Assembly (NCBI RefSeq): GCF_017901135.1
Contig: NZ_CP072801.1
Span: 3,097,501 to 3,161,500, forward strand
Direction of reading: 5' to 3'
Length of the DNA stretch: 64,000 nucleotides
Source of the DNA: Thiothrix litoralis
GTDB taxonomy: Bacteria; Pseudomonadota; Gammaproteobacteria; Thiotrichales; Thiotrichaceae
Numbering within the stretch: position 1 is the stretch's first letter; every line of letters starts with the position of its first letter. The position numbers and the translations under genes are program-made. The notes beneath the pieces were generated by a model. That model saw nothing but the letters and a program-made list of their open reading frames with translations. It ran no database searches and had not been told where the DNA came from. Below are positions 9,786-18,759 of this stretch, in pieces.

Positions 9786-10610
9786 ATGCGTTATCTGAAA
9801 ACACTGTTGCTGGTGCTACTGCTCTTCCTCTCGACGTATGCGCAAGCCTTCGTTGCCCCCGCCACGGTCGAGGTGGAAAGCCAAGAGTGGGGCGATGCCG
9901 ACCCCAAAGACGTGCGAGCCGTGTTGCAATCGGTCATTGAGGTCATTTCACCCTACGTGGCAAAGCGCAATTTCGGCAATATCCTTGTCAGGAATGACCC
10001 CAAAGGCCCGGTATCACTTTATGAAAAAGGCCCTACTGATGAATACATCATCCTGCTGAACGTCAAAGGGCGTTACTGGGCGCAACTGGCTTACCAGTTT
10101 TCCCACGAAATGTGCCACCTGATGTCCAATTACGATCTGGAACCCAATAATGCCTCACACCAACAATGGTTTGAGGAATCCTTGTGTGAAGCCTTCAGCC
10201 TATTCGCGCTGGACAAAATGGCAGAGCAGTGGGCAAACAACCCGCCTTACCCACAGTGGCAGGAGTTCGCCCCCAAATTCACCGAATACAAGCAAGACAT
10301 GTTCAAACAAACCCACCGCAGGCTCCCCAAAGGGATGAAAATGCCTGCCTGGTACCAACAATACGCCAAAACCCTGAGCGCCGACCCCTACGCCCAAGGG
10401 CGCGACCTGAATGAGCTGGTTGCCAACCAGTTACTCCCCATTTTTGCAGAAAACCCGGCAACGTGGGAAACCATCAACTACCTGAATCTGGAAGATGATA
10501 GCGAAGACAAGTCATTGGACAAACACCTATCAGATTGGCAAAAAAATGTACCGCTCAACTGGGAGCCTACCATTAAAGAAATTAAGCAAATCCTGATAAA
10601 CCCAAGCTGA
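9786..10610 (+). CDS. Secreted putative zinc metallopeptidase (HEXXH)
   Basis: The 274-residue protein starts with a clear signal peptide (MRYLKTLLLVLLLFLSTYAQA). At residues 107-111 it has HEMCH, matching the zinc-binding HEXXH motif, in a helix that begins YQFSHEMCHL. It is followed about 20 residues later by WFEESLCEAF, whose Glu residues could supply the third zinc ligand of a gluzincin. Catalysis is inferred from these motifs only; I do not recognise the family beyond that. It would act in the periplasm. It has its own leader region after the NfeD/stomatin operon and is followed by a good intrinsic terminator, so it is probably monocistronic. A second small secreted HEXXH protein lies at 38249. 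Confidence 0.7.
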   Translation: MRYLKTLLLVLLLFLSTYAQAFVAPATVEVESQEWGDADPKDVRAVLQSVIEVISPYVAKRNFGNILVRNDPKGPVSLYEKGPTDEYIILLNVKGRYWAQLAYQFSHEMCHLMSNYDLEPNNASHQQWFEESLCEAFSLFALDKMAEQWANNPPYPQWQEFAPKFTEYKQDMFKQTHRRLPKGMKMPAWYQQYAKTLSADPYAQGRDLNELVANQLLPIFAENPATWETINYLNLEDDSEDKSLDKHLSDWQKNVPLNWEPTIKEIKQILINPS

Positions 10611-10614
10611 GCAT

Positions 10615-10639
10615 ACCTTTCCTCGGAAAAAGGTTTTTT
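10615..10639 (+). terminator. Intrinsic terminator after the HEXXH gene
   Basis: ACCTTT (10615-10620) pairs with AAAGGT (10629-10634) and is followed by six Ts (10634-10639), five bases after the stop codon. The 6-bp stem is short but the placement and T-run are typical of a Rho-independent terminator. Confidence 0.6.
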
Positions 10640-10745
10640 GACTCCCAAAATAATTTTATAGTAACCTACGTGAAAAGATGAATTTTTAGACAGTACATCC
10701 GTCATAAAAATAAGAATAGCGGTAATAGATAATAGGGTGCACACC

Positions 10746-11288
10746 ATGAACAAGAAGCCATTGCTACTTTTATTAGCATTAACCATCTTCATGATCGGCT
10801 ACTGGATACCGGAAGACCGCCATGTCCCGGTGGAAGGTGCGCAGACGTATAATCTGGCTAACATCGCTTACGGCTACAAAGTCGGCGGCATCAACGCACA
10901 AAAAGGCATCAACATTTTTGCCCACAAAGGCACACCCGTCGAAGCAACCACCAGTGGCATCGTGCTTTATCACGACAATACCCCGGATGGCGAGCACTCT
11001 GTTTGGGTACTGGGCGCAAAATGGCGCTTACATCATTATGCTAATCTGGATCAGGTCAGCGTGAAAACCGCTTCATGGGTCAAGACCGGTCAGAAGATCG
11101 GCACAATTGGTGCTCCGGCACACAGCACACCTGCCGCTACCAGCCTGTACTATTCCATCCGCAGCCTGCCACCACAGGTGACGGAATGGAAACCGGCGCA
11201 ATCCATAGGGCTGGATCAGGTGTTTTACGTCAATCCGCACGAGTTTTTAACGAATTACCAGAATGATAAGACAGGGAAGCATCCCTAA
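10746..11288 (+). CDS. Membrane-anchored degenerate M23 (LytM-like) protein
   Basis: The 180-residue product has an N-terminal membrane anchor or uncleaved signal (KKPLLLLLALTIFMIGYWI) and one M23-type domain. The landmarks are present but key zinc ligands are changed. The usual HxGxD motif reads QKGIN (GINIFAHKGTPVEA), and the usual HxH near the end reads YYSIR. The central WRLHHYANL and GQKIGTIG strands are kept. It is therefore likely a non-catalytic LytM factor, like the amidase activators EnvC and NlpD, or a structural relic. Activation of an amidase such as the AmiC encoded at 26313 is only a suggestion. ATG 10746 is preferred over GTG 10737 because AGGGTG lies at the right distance. 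Confidence 0.72.
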   Translation: MNKKPLLLLLALTIFMIGYWIPEDRHVPVEGAQTYNLANIAYGYKVGGINAQKGINIFAHKGTPVEATTSGIVLYHDNTPDGEHSVWVLGAKWRLHHYANLDQVSVKTASWVKTGQKIGTIGAPAHSTPAATSLYYSIRSLPPQVTEWKPAQSIGLDQVFYVNPHEFLTNYQNDKTGKHP

Positions 11289-11364
11289 TCCCCTAAAATT
11301 ATGACGTTCGGCTCTTCCAGCGTTAGAATGTGGCTTTGCAAGCTTTCGTTGTCAGGAGTACACC

Positions 11365-13215
11365 ATGCCCGTATACCGTTCCCGCACCTCCACTGGCGGT
11401 CGCAACATGGCTGGCGCACGCGCTTTGTGGCGTGCGACCGGCATGACCGATGCAGATTTCCAGAAACCCATCATCGCCATCGCCAACTCGTTCACCCAAT
11501 TTGTACCGGGGCATGTGCACCTCAAAGACATGGGGCAACTGGTCGCGCGTGAAATCGAAGCCGCTGGCGGCGTCGCCAAAGAATTCAACACCATCGCGGT
11601 GGATGACGGCATTGCCATGGGACACGGCGGAATGCTGTATTCCCTGCCATCCCGCGAGCTGATCGCCGATGCGGTGGAGTACATGGTGAATGCACATTGT
11701 GCCGACGCACTGGTGTGCATTTCCAATTGCGACAAAATCACGCCAGGGATGCTGAACGCCGCCATGCGCCTGAACATTCCCACCATTTTCGTCTCCGGCG
11801 GGCCAATGGAATCCGGCAAGGCCGTGATCGGTGGCAAGCTGGTGAAGCTGGACCTGGTTGATGCAATGGTCTCCGCTGCCAACAGTGCCGAAAGCGACGA
11901 AAACGTGGAAACCATGGAACGTTCCGCCTGCCCGACCTGCGGCTCGTGTTCCGGCATGTTCACCGCCAACTCGATGAACTGCCTGACCGAAGCGCTGGGC
12001 TTAAGTTTGCCGGGCAATGGTTCCACGTTGGCGACGCATTCCGACCGCAAGCGTTTGTTCCTCGAAGCCGGGCGTATCATCGTCGGCTTGGCGAAACGTT
12101 ACTACGAACAGGATGATGAAACCGTATTACCGCGTTCCATCGCCACGTTTGAAGCGTTTGAAAATGCCATGTGTCTGGACATTGCCATGGGCGGTTCCAC
12201 CAATACCATCCTGCACTTGCTGGCAGCAGCCGAAGAAGGCGAGGTGAATTTCACCCTAAACGACATCGACCGCCTGTCACGTAAAGTCCCGCAATTGTGT
12301 AAAGTTGCACCCTCCACGCCGCTTTACCACATGGAAGACGTACACCGTGCCGGGGGCGTGTTTGCGATTCTGGGCGAACTCGACCGCGCAGGCTTACTGC
12401 ACCGCGAAGCAGGTACTGTCCACGCCACCAATATGGCAGAAGCCCTGTCGTTATGGGATGTACGCTTGACCGACGATGCCAAACGCCACGAATTCTTCCG
12501 CGCAGGCCCCGGTGGTGTTCCTACACAAGTCGCGTTCAGCCAAAGCAAACGCTGGGATACCCTCGACACGGATCGTGCCAACGGCTGTATCCGCGACAAA
12601 GCCCACGCTTACAGCACCGAAGGCGGCCTTGCCGTATTGTTCGGCAATATCGCGTTGGAGGGCTGTGTTGTGAAAACCGCTGGAGTCGATGACAGTATCC
12701 TCAAATTCTCGGGCCCTGCGCGTATTTTCGAGTCACAAGATGCGGCAGTAGCAGGCATTCTCGCCGACAATATCGTCGCGGGCGACATCGTGTTGATCCG
12801 TTACGAAGGTCCACGCGGCGGCCCCGGTATGCAGGAAATGCTTTACCCCACCTCCTACATCAAGTCCAAAGGCTTGGGTAAAGCGTGTGCGCTGATCACC
12901 GACGGGCGTTTCTCTGGTGGTACATCCGGCCTTTCCATCGGCCACGTATCCCCGGAAGCAGCCGAAGGCGGCGCCATCGGTCTGGTGCAGGAAGGTGACA
13001 TGATCGACATCGACATCCCCAACCGCACCATCAACGTGCGCATCAGTGATGCAGAACTTGCCAGCCGTCGGAGCACAATGGATGCACAAGGCAAAGCAGG
13101 CTGGAAGCCAGTAAATCGTGATCGGGTGGTAAGTGCAGCGTTGAAAGCGTATGCGGCAATGACCACTTCGGCTTCGCGTGGCGCGGTGCGTGACGTAACG
13201 CAGTTGGAAAAGTAA
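11365..13215 (+). CDS. ilvD: Dihydroxy-acid dehydratase
   Basis: The 616-residue product is full length for IlvD, which dehydrates 2,3-dihydroxy-isovalerate and 2,3-dihydroxy-3-methylvalerate to the 2-keto acids in valine and isoleucine synthesis. The iron-sulfur cysteines are visible in [10 protein letters not shown] and [18 protein letters not shown]. The C-terminal [19 protein letters not shown] region is intact. A GTCAGGAG site lies about ten bases before ATG 11365. No other ilv gene is nearby, so it is a stand-alone transcription unit. The roughly 200 bases after it up to thiO hold no feature I recognise. Confidence 0.97.
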   Translation: MPVYRSRTSTGGRNMAGARALWRATGMTDADFQKPIIAIANSFTQFVPGHVHLKDMGQLVAREIEAAGGVAKEFNTIAVDDGIAMGHGGMLYSLPSRELIADAVEYMVNAHCADALVCISNCDKITPGMLNAAMRLNIPTIFVSGGPMESGKAVIGGKLVKLDLVDAMVSAANSAESDENVETMERSACPTCGSCSGMFTANSMNCLTEALGLSLPGNGSTLATHSDRKRLFLEAGRIIVGLAKRYYEQDDETVLPRSIATFEAFENAMCLDIAMGGSTNTILHLLAAAEEGEVNFTLNDIDRLSRKVPQLCKVAPSTPLYHMEDVHRAGGVFAILGELDRAGLLHREAGTVHATNMAEALSLWDVRLTDDAKRHEFFRAGPGGVPTQVAFSQSKRWDTLDTDRANGCIRDKAHAYSTEGGLAVLFGNIALEGCVVKTAGVDDSILKFSGPARIFESQDAAVAGILADNIVAGDIVLIRYEGPRGGPGMQEMLYPTSYIKSKGLGKACALITDGRFSGGTSGLSIGHVSPEAAEGGAIGLVQEGDMIDIDIPNRTINVRISDAELASRRSTMDAQGKAGWKPVNRDRVVSAALKAYAAMTTSASRGAVRDVTQLEK

Positions 13216-13414
13216 ACGGATCATAAGCCTTGTTAACGGTCAAGCCCTTGTGGAAAAGCATCCAACAACGCCCCTCCACACTGGCTTCGCCCTTGCTTAA
13301 AGACATGCCCGTGCAGAACACAACCCTGCAATAAACCGCCCCAGCGGTCATTCATGGCTGGATGACCGCGCTGCGTCTCCGTATACTTTAAGCCCCCTGT
13401 TGTTGAGATGATGC

Positions 13415-14527
13415 ATGAAAGACGCAATTATTGTCGGCGGTGGCATACTGGGTATGCTAACTGCCCGCTCCCTGCACGAAGCTGGCCTCAAAGTGATGAT
13501 CATCGACCAAGGTGAGTTGGGCAAAGAATCCACATGGGCAGGCGGCGGCATCCTCTCGCCCCTGTATCCGTGGCGTTACCCTGACGCCATTTCGCGCCTC
13601 GTCCAGTATGGCCAACAACATTACCCCGCACTGTGCAACACCTTGCAAGGTGAAACCGGCATTGACCCGCAATGGCTACCCTCCGGTCTGGTGTTCACCG
13701 ATGATAACGAGTATGCCAGCGCACAAGCCTGGGCAAGCACTTGGGGGCATGAGTTACAGCACCTCACCTCAGCCGCTACCCTGCACGCCTGTGAACCGCA
13801 ACTGGCGGAACACTTCCAGCAAGGGATGTTCATGCCCGGCATGGCACAAATCCGCAACCCGCGCATTGCCGATTCCCTGCGCACCAGCCTGCGCTTGCTA
13901 CCCATTGAAATTGCTGAACATTACCCTGTCACCGGGCTGGAAACAGCCGACGGGCGAGTGACGGGTGTGCGTTTGGGTGAGGAGGTGTTCCACGCTAACA
14001 AGGTAATTCTCACCACGGGCGCATGGACAAGCTTGTTCCCGGAAATGCAGGCGCTGAACGTCAATATACGCCCGGTGCTGGGGCAAATGATCCTGTTTCG
14101 CGGTGCAAAAGGCTTGCTGAACCGTATTGTGCTGCACGACGGCACTTACCTGATCCCTCGCAAGGATGGGCGCATCCTGTGTGGCTCCACTCTGGAAATG
14201 AACGGTTTTGACAAGCGCACCACAGAAGCCGCCAAAGCAGCCTTGCAGGAAACCGCTTACCACATGATGCCAGCGCTGCGTGACTTACCCATCAACAACC
14301 ATTGGGCAGGCTTGCGCCCCGGCTCCCCGAATGGCGTGCCGTATATCGGCGAACACCCGGAAATTGCCAGGCTATACGTGAATGCCGGGCATTACCGTTA
14401 CGGCGTCACCATGGCGCTGGCCTCGGTAGACATGCTCACCGACACAATGCTGGGCAAAACCCCACGCATTGACCCAACGCCCTACCGTCTGGATGCCGTG
14501 CGCACCCCAACAGCAGAATTTGGCTAA
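13415..14527 (+). CDS. thiO: Glycine oxidase ThiO
   Basis: The 370-residue FAD-dependent oxidoreductase begins with the dinucleotide-binding motif IIVGGGILGMLTARSL ending at the acidic IIDQ. It has the DAO-family WAGGGILSPLYPW and a C-terminal WAGLRPGSPNGVPYIGEHP. ThiO oxidises glycine to iminoacetate (dehydroglycine) for the thiazole half of thiamin in aerobes. Sequence alone does not fully separate it from other small amine oxidases, but the motifs and length fit ThiO best. No other thi genes are in the window. ATG 13415 is preceded by GTTGAGATG. A strong palindrome follows its stop. Confidence 0.85.
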   Translation: MKDAIIVGGGILGMLTARSLHEAGLKVMIIDQGELGKESTWAGGGILSPLYPWRYPDAISRLVQYGQQHYPALCNTLQGETGIDPQWLPSGLVFTDDNEYASAQAWASTWGHELQHLTSAATLHACEPQLAEHFQQGMFMPGMAQIRNPRIADSLRTSLRLLPIEIAEHYPVTGLETADGRVTGVRLGEEVFHANKVILTTGAWTSLFPEMQALNVNIRPVLGQMILFRGAKGLLNRIVLHDGTYLIPRKDGRILCGSTLEMNGFDKRTTEAAKAALQETAYHMMPALRDLPINNHWAGLRPGSPNGVPYIGEHPEIARLYVNAGHYRYGVTMALASVDMLTDTMLGKTPRIDPTPYRLDAVRTPTAEFG

Positions 14528-14540
14528 CCACTAAAGACTA

Positions 14541-14570
14541 GGTAGAGACGCAAGCTGTTGCGTCTCTACC
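14541..14570. repeat. Perfect 13-bp palindromic repeat (REP/MITE-like)
   Basis: GGTAGAGACGCAA pairs perfectly with TTGCGTCTCTACC around a GCTG loop, 14 bases after the thiO stop. No T-run follows. Its GTAG...CTAC ends resemble the palindrome at 16807-16834, suggesting a dispersed short repeat family rather than a simple terminator. Confidence 0.6.
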
Positions 14571-14664
14571 GTGATACTGCTTTCGCGAGGGGGTTATGCA
14601 GCACCAGCCAAACCCCCAACAGAGTCAACGCCATCCCCAGCCATTGCTGCAACGTCAACACCTC
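14566..14664 (-). pseudogene. C-terminal remnant of an EamA/DMT-family transporter
   Basis: Read on the minus strand, the 32 codons from 14664 to the stop at 14566 give EVLTLQQWLGMALTLLGVWLV then a short basic tail. This matches the last helix of EamA-family drug/metabolite exporters, which typically end E.LTWQQWLG..L.L.GV. The rest of the gene is gone: a TnpB element begins at exactly this point. The stop codon lies inside the palindromic repeat. Insertion followed by deletion is the simplest explanation. Confidence 0.6.
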
Positions 14665-15358
14665 TTGACATCCTCCTCGCCCTAAAGAACGAGGATTCCT
14701 CCTACGAGACGGCTATGCCCAGCCGCGAGAATGTTCCGAGCTGCATTGACATCTCTGTTGTGCAGCGTGCCACACTCGGCACACGTCCATTCTCTTATTC
14801 CAAGTCCTGCTCTACCTTTCGGACTGCTGGCGGAAATACTTTTAGCATGAACCAGCCTGCATCCAAGACGCTTTTCGCCATCGTGGTTTTGGCTAAGGCG
14901 GAACTGCTGACGTTGCCGACAACGATGAGTTCATTCTCACACACCAGCTTGGTGGTGAACTTTTGTAGCGCATCTTTACGCTTGTTTTTGATCTTGGCAT
15001 GAATCGCTTTCACGCGCTTTTTCTGTTTGGCACGTTGGGCAATGCCTAGCTTTGCTTCGAGGTTGCGGTAGAAATCACCGCATTCTAGCTTGTCGCCATT
15101 GCTGCACGTCATAGAACACCATTCAGCGGTTTCCTGATTCGCCTCAAATGCCATGCGTGACAGAATCGCCGCGTGTTTGTCGCGAACTCTGACCGATAGC
15201 GTTTTGAGGGATGCTGTGGGGGCAATTATCAGACGATGATGACCCGTTTAGGCGTGAGTGACAACAGGGAAATGGCATGAAAGGCAGGAGATACGCCACC
15301 AACGGATAGGTTAGCTAAAGACGCTTATATCCCCGACCTGAAGGACGGGGCTTTACGC
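14665..15358 (-). mobile_element. Decayed IS200/IS605-type TnpB-only element
   Basis: The element is bounded on one side by TTGAC (14665-14669) next to a hairpin with CCTCG/CGAGG arms and a TAAA loop region (14675-14694). On the other side is a hairpin with CCCCG/CGGGG arms around a TGAA loop (15331-15350), followed by TACGCG. These are the right and left ends of IS1341-like TnpB elements, and the intact copy at 39955-41280 has the same layout. Only a broken tnpB lies inside and no tnpA is present. It sits between fragments of two unrelated genes, so the locus has also suffered deletion. Confidence 0.7.
14700..15229 (-). pseudogene. Broken TnpB RNA-guided endonuclease gene
   Basis: Three pieces of TnpB can be read. 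First is an N-terminal LKTLSVRVRDKHAAILSRMAFEANQ without a start codon (a stop lies just upstream). It runs directly into KQKKRVKAIHAKIKNKRKD and the RuvC-region strand [10 protein letters not shown], where the usual catalytic Glu after it is not clear. Then, in another frame, come the zinc ribbon [11 protein letters not shown] and the last RuvC motif [11 protein letters not shown] frameshift near 14830 separates them, and a large part of the middle is missing compared with the 383-residue intact copy at 39994. The product cannot be an active nuclease. Confidence 0.72.
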
Positions 15359-15546
15359 GAATATTGGTAAGGTGGCGGCAGTTGCAACAATCCGTACAGG
15401 GCTTCAGCACTACCTTGGTTAGCTGCTTTGGCGAACCAGTGTAGTGCCTGTGCATAATCCTGTTCCACACCGTTACCTAGGGTGTACATCAGCCCCAAGT
15501 TGTACTGGGCAGCAGTATCTGTCAGCGATGTCAGGGTGTTGTCCTC
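15359..15546 (-). pseudogene. Sel1-repeat (TPR-like) protein fragment
   Basis: On the minus strand the frame reads AAQYNLGLMYTLGNGVEQDY then AQALHWFAKAANQGSAEALYGL, one clear Sel1-like repeat plus the start of another. There is no start codon (a TGA lies at 15547-15549), and the frame ends at a stop inside the neighbouring TnpB element. It is the leftover of a longer repeat protein truncated by the element. Sel1 proteins are usually secreted or signalling scaffolds; this one can have no function. Confidence 0.6.
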
Positions 15547-15580
15547 TCAAAACTTCACAAATGCGTCTGATAGGCTTCTT

Positions 15581-16780
15581 TTAACGATACGATTTAGACT
15601 TTAAAAAGGAGTTACTTAGCGCGTCAAGCAGCCGCTCCACATCTTCCCGCGTATGCGCCGCCGATAGCGTCACCCGTAAGCGGGCAGTATCGACGGGCAC
15701 GGTGGGCGGGCGGATCGCCGTCACCAGTATGCCGCGCTCTTCCAGCTTGCGGCTCAGTTCCAGCGCCTTTGCACTGCTGCCAACCATGATCGGCTGGATC
15801 GCGGTGCTGGAAGGCATTAGCGGCACACCCAGTTGTGTAGCACCTTGCCGAAATTGCTGGATGAGTGCCTGTAAATGTTCACGTCGCCAGGGTTCGGTTT
15901 GCACCAATTGCAGGCTTGCCAAGGTGGCGGCAGCAACGGCGGGTGGTTGTGCGGTGGTGTAAATCCATGTTCGTGCGGTCTGGATGAGATAATCAATCAA
16001 GTCGTGTGACCCTGCGATGAATGCACCTGCTGTGCCGAGTGCTTTGCCTAACGTGCTCATCAGAATGGGTACATCGTCTTGCGTTAATCCCTCGGCTTCC
16101 ACCAAACCTGCGCCGGTTTTGCCGAGTACTCCGAAGCCGTGGGCATCATCCACCATTAACCATGCATCGTGATGTCGTGCCAGCTTTGCGAGTCTTGATA
16201 GCGGTGCAACGTCACCATCCATGCTGAAAACGCCATCGGTGAGGATGAGTTGGGTCGCACCCTCTCCTTCCTGTGCCAGCAAGCGTTTGCCGAGATGATG
16301 GGTGTCATTGTGGGGGTAACGGATCAGTTTTGCAGCGGAAAGCAAACCTGCATCTACCAACGATGCATGGTTTAAGCGGTCGGCGTACACCACGTCATTG
16401 CGCCCATTCAATAGCGCATTCACTACCCCCAGATTCGCCATGTAACCGGTGGAAAACAGCAATGCGCGTTCCCGTCCGGTGAAGGCAGCCAGTGCTTCTT
16501 CGAGTTGCTGGTGGGGGCGTGAATGCCCATTGACCAGATGCGCCGCACCACTGCCAACGCCATAGGTATTGGCGGCTTGCTGAAAAGCGTGGATAACGTC
16601 GGGGTGGTTGGCAAGGCCAAGGTAGTCATTGCTGCAAAATGTCAGCAACGCTTTGCCGTCGATATGCCTATGTGGTTGTTGTGGGGAGTCGGCGACGCGG
16701 GTGCTGCGGTAGAGATGCCGGGAACGGCGGGAGTCGAGTTCGGTGCGGAGTTTGGTGAGTTTGGGATCAGTCGTCATCAA
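15581..16780 (-). CDS. bioF: 8-amino-7-oxononanoate synthase
   Basis: The 399-residue product is a PLP-dependent alpha-oxoamine synthase. It condenses pimeloyl-ACP (or CoA) with alanine in the first dedicated step of biotin synthesis. Landmarks are [13 protein letters not shown], the [11 protein letters not shown] strand with the PLP-ring Asp/His, and the Schiff-base Lys in [12 protein letters not shown]. The length fits BioF better than the closely related kbl, and the N-terminus matches BioF. No other bio genes adjoin it. It lies downstream of tusA on the same strand with a 9-bp palindrome between them, so cotranscription may be interrupted. The alternative, 2-amino-3-ketobutyrate CoA ligase, is less likely. 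Confidence 0.88.
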   Translation of the reverse strand: MMTTDPKLTKLRTELDSRRSRHLYRSTRVADSPQQPHRHIDGKALLTFCSNDYLGLANHPDVIHAFQQAANTYGVGSGAAHLVNGHSRPHQQLEEALAAFTGRERALLFSTGYMANLGVVNALLNGRNDVVYADRLNHASLVDAGLLSAAKLIRYPHNDTHHLGKRLLAQEGEGATQLILTDGVFSMDGDVAPLSRLAKLARHHDAWLMVDDAHGFGVLGKTGAGLVEAEGLTQDDVPILMSTLGKALGTAGAFIAGSHDLIDYLIQTARTWIYTTAQPPAVAAATLASLQLVQTEPWRREHLQALIQQFRQGATQLGVPLMPSSTAIQPIMVGSSAKALELSRKLEERGILVTAIRPPTVPVDTARLRVTLSAAHTREDVERLLDALSNSFLKSKSYR

Positions 16781-16806
16781 GATTCACCGGTAGTGAGGAT
16801 CTTTAG

Positions 16807-16834
16807 GTAGGGGCGAACAAACATCCGCCCCTAC
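16807..16834. repeat. 9-bp palindromic repeat between tusA and bioF
   Basis: GTAGGGGCG (16807-16815) and CGCCCCTAC (16826-16834) form a perfect inverted repeat around an 11-base loop. It sits in the gap between tusA and bioF, which are on the same strand. It has the same GTAG...CTAC ends as the palindrome at 14541. Confidence 0.55.
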
Positions 16835-16840
16835 TAGTGA

Positions 16841-17071
16841 TTAACCTTTCTTGATCATGAAAGTATAATCGCTGCCTTCTTGGCTAGTACTGACCATTTC
16901 ATTGCCAGTTTGCTTGCAGAATGCTTCCATGTCTTTTACTGAACCTGGGTCAGTGGCGATAACTTTCAGAATTTCGCCAGAAGCCAAGCCGTTCATGGCT
17001 TTTTTAGTACGAAGAATCGGCAGTGGGCAATTTAAGCCACGAGCGTCCAGTTCTTGTTTAAAATCAGACAT
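16841..17071 (-). CDS. tusA: TusA-family sulfur carrier
   Basis: The 76-residue protein has the family signature near the N-terminus, LDARGLNCPLPILRTKKAM, with the sulfur-carrying Cys in the CPxP motif at residue 15. The rest of the compact alpha/beta fold is complete (TDPGSVKDMEAFCKQTGNEM, then YTFMIKKG). TusA passes persulfide sulfur to tRNA thiolation. In sulfur oxidisers a homologue carries sulfur toward the Dsr or sHdr machinery. With no dsr, rhd or tusBCD neighbours here, which role applies cannot be decided. ATG 17071 is preceded by GGAGAGG. It is divergent from dapF. Confidence 0.9.
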   Translation of the reverse strand: MSDFKQELDARGLNCPLPILRTKKAMNGLASGEILKVIATDPGSVKDMEAFCKQTGNEMVSTSQEGSDYTFMIKKG

Positions 17072-17143
17072 ATTTCCTCTCCTGATCTTACGATTAAAGT
17101 GTGATGCGATCCAAAACTTGAGGGACGTAACATACCATCAAAA

Positions 17144-17171
17144 TTGCTGTATCGCTATATCTTTGTATACT
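17144..17171 (+). promoter_or_regulatory. Sigma70-type promoter for dapF
   Basis: TTGCTG (17144-17149) and TATACT (17166-17171) are separated by 16 bases. Transcription would start near 17178, which excludes the ATG at 17173 and supports dapF translation from 17197. Confidence 0.5.
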
Positions 17172-17196
17172 AATGCTTTTAAGTGACGGGGTATCC

Positions 17197-18039
17197 ATGA
17201 TGCTAAACGGCGAACTGTATTTCACTAAAATGCATGGTCTAGGCAATGATTTCGTGGTGCTGGATGGTATTAGTCAGTCAGTCAAGTTGAGTGCAGCGCA
17301 AATACGCCAGATTGCTGACCGTCACCGTGGCGTTGGTTGCGACCAGTTGCTGTTGGTGGAGGCTTATGAGGGGGATGATGCTGAGTTTCGGTATCGAATT
17401 TTTAATGCCGATGGCAGCGAGGTGGAACAGTGTGGCAATGGTGCACGCTGTTTTGCGCGTTTCGTGTATGATCAGGGTTTGACGCAGAACACCACGATCC
17501 CGGTCATGACCGCCAGCGGGCGCATTGTGTTGCAAATCCAGCCTGATGGGCAGGTGAAAGTGAACATGGGCGTGCCTGAGCTTGCGCCTGCACAGATTCC
17601 GTTCGTTTCCGAACAGCGCCAAACGCTCTATACTCTGGAGGTTAAGGGCGCTGCGGTATCGCTAGCGGCTGTTTCGATGGGAAATCCTCACGCGGTGCTG
17701 CAAGTAGTAGCACTGGAGTCTGCGCCTGTTGGGACATTGGGGGCGTTGTTGGAAGTGCATCCGGCATTCCCCAAGCGAGTCAATGTTGGTTTCATGCAGG
17801 TCGTCGGGCGGGATGCCATCCGCTTGCGGGTGTTTGAGCGCGGTTGCGGCGAAACGCTGGCGTGTGGTACGGGTGCTTGCGCCGCAGTGGTGGCTGGGCG
17901 CTTACAAGGTCTGCTGGATGATCAGGTGACAGTAAGCTTGCCCGGTGGCGATTTACAGATTCAGTGGCAAGGCGAAGGGCAGCCGGTATGGATGACCGGC
18001 CCGGCAGCAACGGTATTCAGGGGAACACTCATCGTATGA
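17197..18039 (+). CDS. dapF: Diaminopimelate epimerase
   Basis: The 280-residue product interconverts LL- and meso-diaminopimelate for lysine and peptidoglycan. The two catalytic cysteines are visible in [14 protein letters not shown] and in [12 protein letters not shown]. The N-terminus [15 protein letters not shown] is typical. I set the start at ATG 17197, next to a second ATG and after GACGGGG, because a promoter -10 box lies directly before the earlier ATG at 17173. The stop overlaps the start of the DUF484 gene by four bases (ATGA). Together with xerC this forms the conserved gammaproteobacterial dapF-DUF484-xerC operon. Confidence 0.96.
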   Translation: MMLNGELYFTKMHGLGNDFVVLDGISQSVKLSAAQIRQIADRHRGVGCDQLLLVEAYEGDDAEFRYRIFNADGSEVEQCGNGARCFARFVYDQGLTQNTTIPVMTASGRIVLQIQPDGQVKVNMGVPELAPAQIPFVSEQRQTLYTLEVKGAAVSLAAVSMGNPHAVLQVVALESAPVGTLGALLEVHPAFPKRVNVGFMQVVGRDAIRLRVFERGCGETLACGTGACAAVVAGRLQGLLDDQVTVSLPGGDLQIQWQGEGQPVWMTGPAATVFRGTLIV

Positions 18040-18758
18040 ACACAGCAGACCGACTGGAAAGCAAGGAAATCAGCGCCGAATTGGTCGCTGAGTGGTTGCG
18101 CTTGCACCCGGACTTTTTCCGTGAGCATGAGGAGGTGTTGGATGGTTTGAATATCCCGCATCCGCACACGGGTGAGGCAGTTTCTTTGCTGGAACGTCTG
18201 GTACAACGTCAGCGTGACAAAGTTCGCGAATTGGAAAGCCGTCAGAGTGACATGCTGAAAGCGGCGCGTGATAGCGAGTATGTGATTGCCCGCTTGCACC
18301 ATCTGGCGTTGGAGTTGATGAGCTGCGACAGTCTGGATGATGTGGTCGGCACGTGTAACCATATGCTGCGCGGTGATTTTATGGCTGACAATGTGGTGTT
18401 GCGTCTGGTCGGGCACGGGCGGGAACGCGATGGCCTGCATTTCATTGACCCGGATGATAAATACCTCAAGCAACTGGCGACTCTGTTCCGCAAGCGCCAG
18501 CCGGTGTGTGGCAGGCTGCGCCCGCGCCAGCAAATGTTCCTGTTTGGTGAAGAAGGCACGTCGATTAAGTCGGCGGTGTTGATACCCCTGTTTGAAGCGC
18601 GTGAAATCGGGGTGCTGGCGTTAGGCAGCGAAAACGAAGCGCGTTTTTACCCCGGTATGGGAACCCTGTTCATCGGGCAACTCGGCGGGTTGGTGGCGCG
18701 TGCGCTGGCGCGTTATTTGGAACCCCCGTTGCATTCCACGCTTGAGATGGGTTCCTGA
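18036..18758 (+). CDS. DUF484 (YigA-like) GAF-domain protein
   Basis: The 240-residue protein matches the DUF484 family: [19 protein letters not shown] at the start, [21 protein letters not shown] as a coiled coil, then a GAF-like C-terminal half ending GNLF-like in this family (here [20 protein letters not shown]). No biochemical role is established. The family almost always sits between dapF and xerC, as here. ATG 18036 overlaps the dapF stop by four bases, and the stop is one base before the xerC start, so the three are translationally linked. The longer frame from 17964 is inside dapF and was rejected. Confidence 0.92.
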   Translation: MNTADRLESKEISAELVAEWLRLHPDFFREHEEVLDGLNIPHPHTGEAVSLLERLVQRQRDKVRELESRQSDMLKAARDSEYVIARLHHLALELMSCDSLDDVVGTCNHMLRGDFMADNVVLRLVGHGRERDGLHFIDPDDKYLKQLATLFRKRQPVCGRLRPRQQMFLFGEEGTSIKSAVLIPLFEAREIGVLALGSENEARFYPGMGTLFIGQLGGLVARALARYLEPPLHSTLEMGS

Positions 18759-18759
18759 G

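Noticed and set aside
13233-13427. 64-codon minus-strand frame between ilvD and thiO
   Set aside because: No recognisable motif, Arg/Gly-rich translation typical of GC-rich noncoding DNA, and it overlaps the thiO start. A structured RNA there cannot be excluded but has no support.
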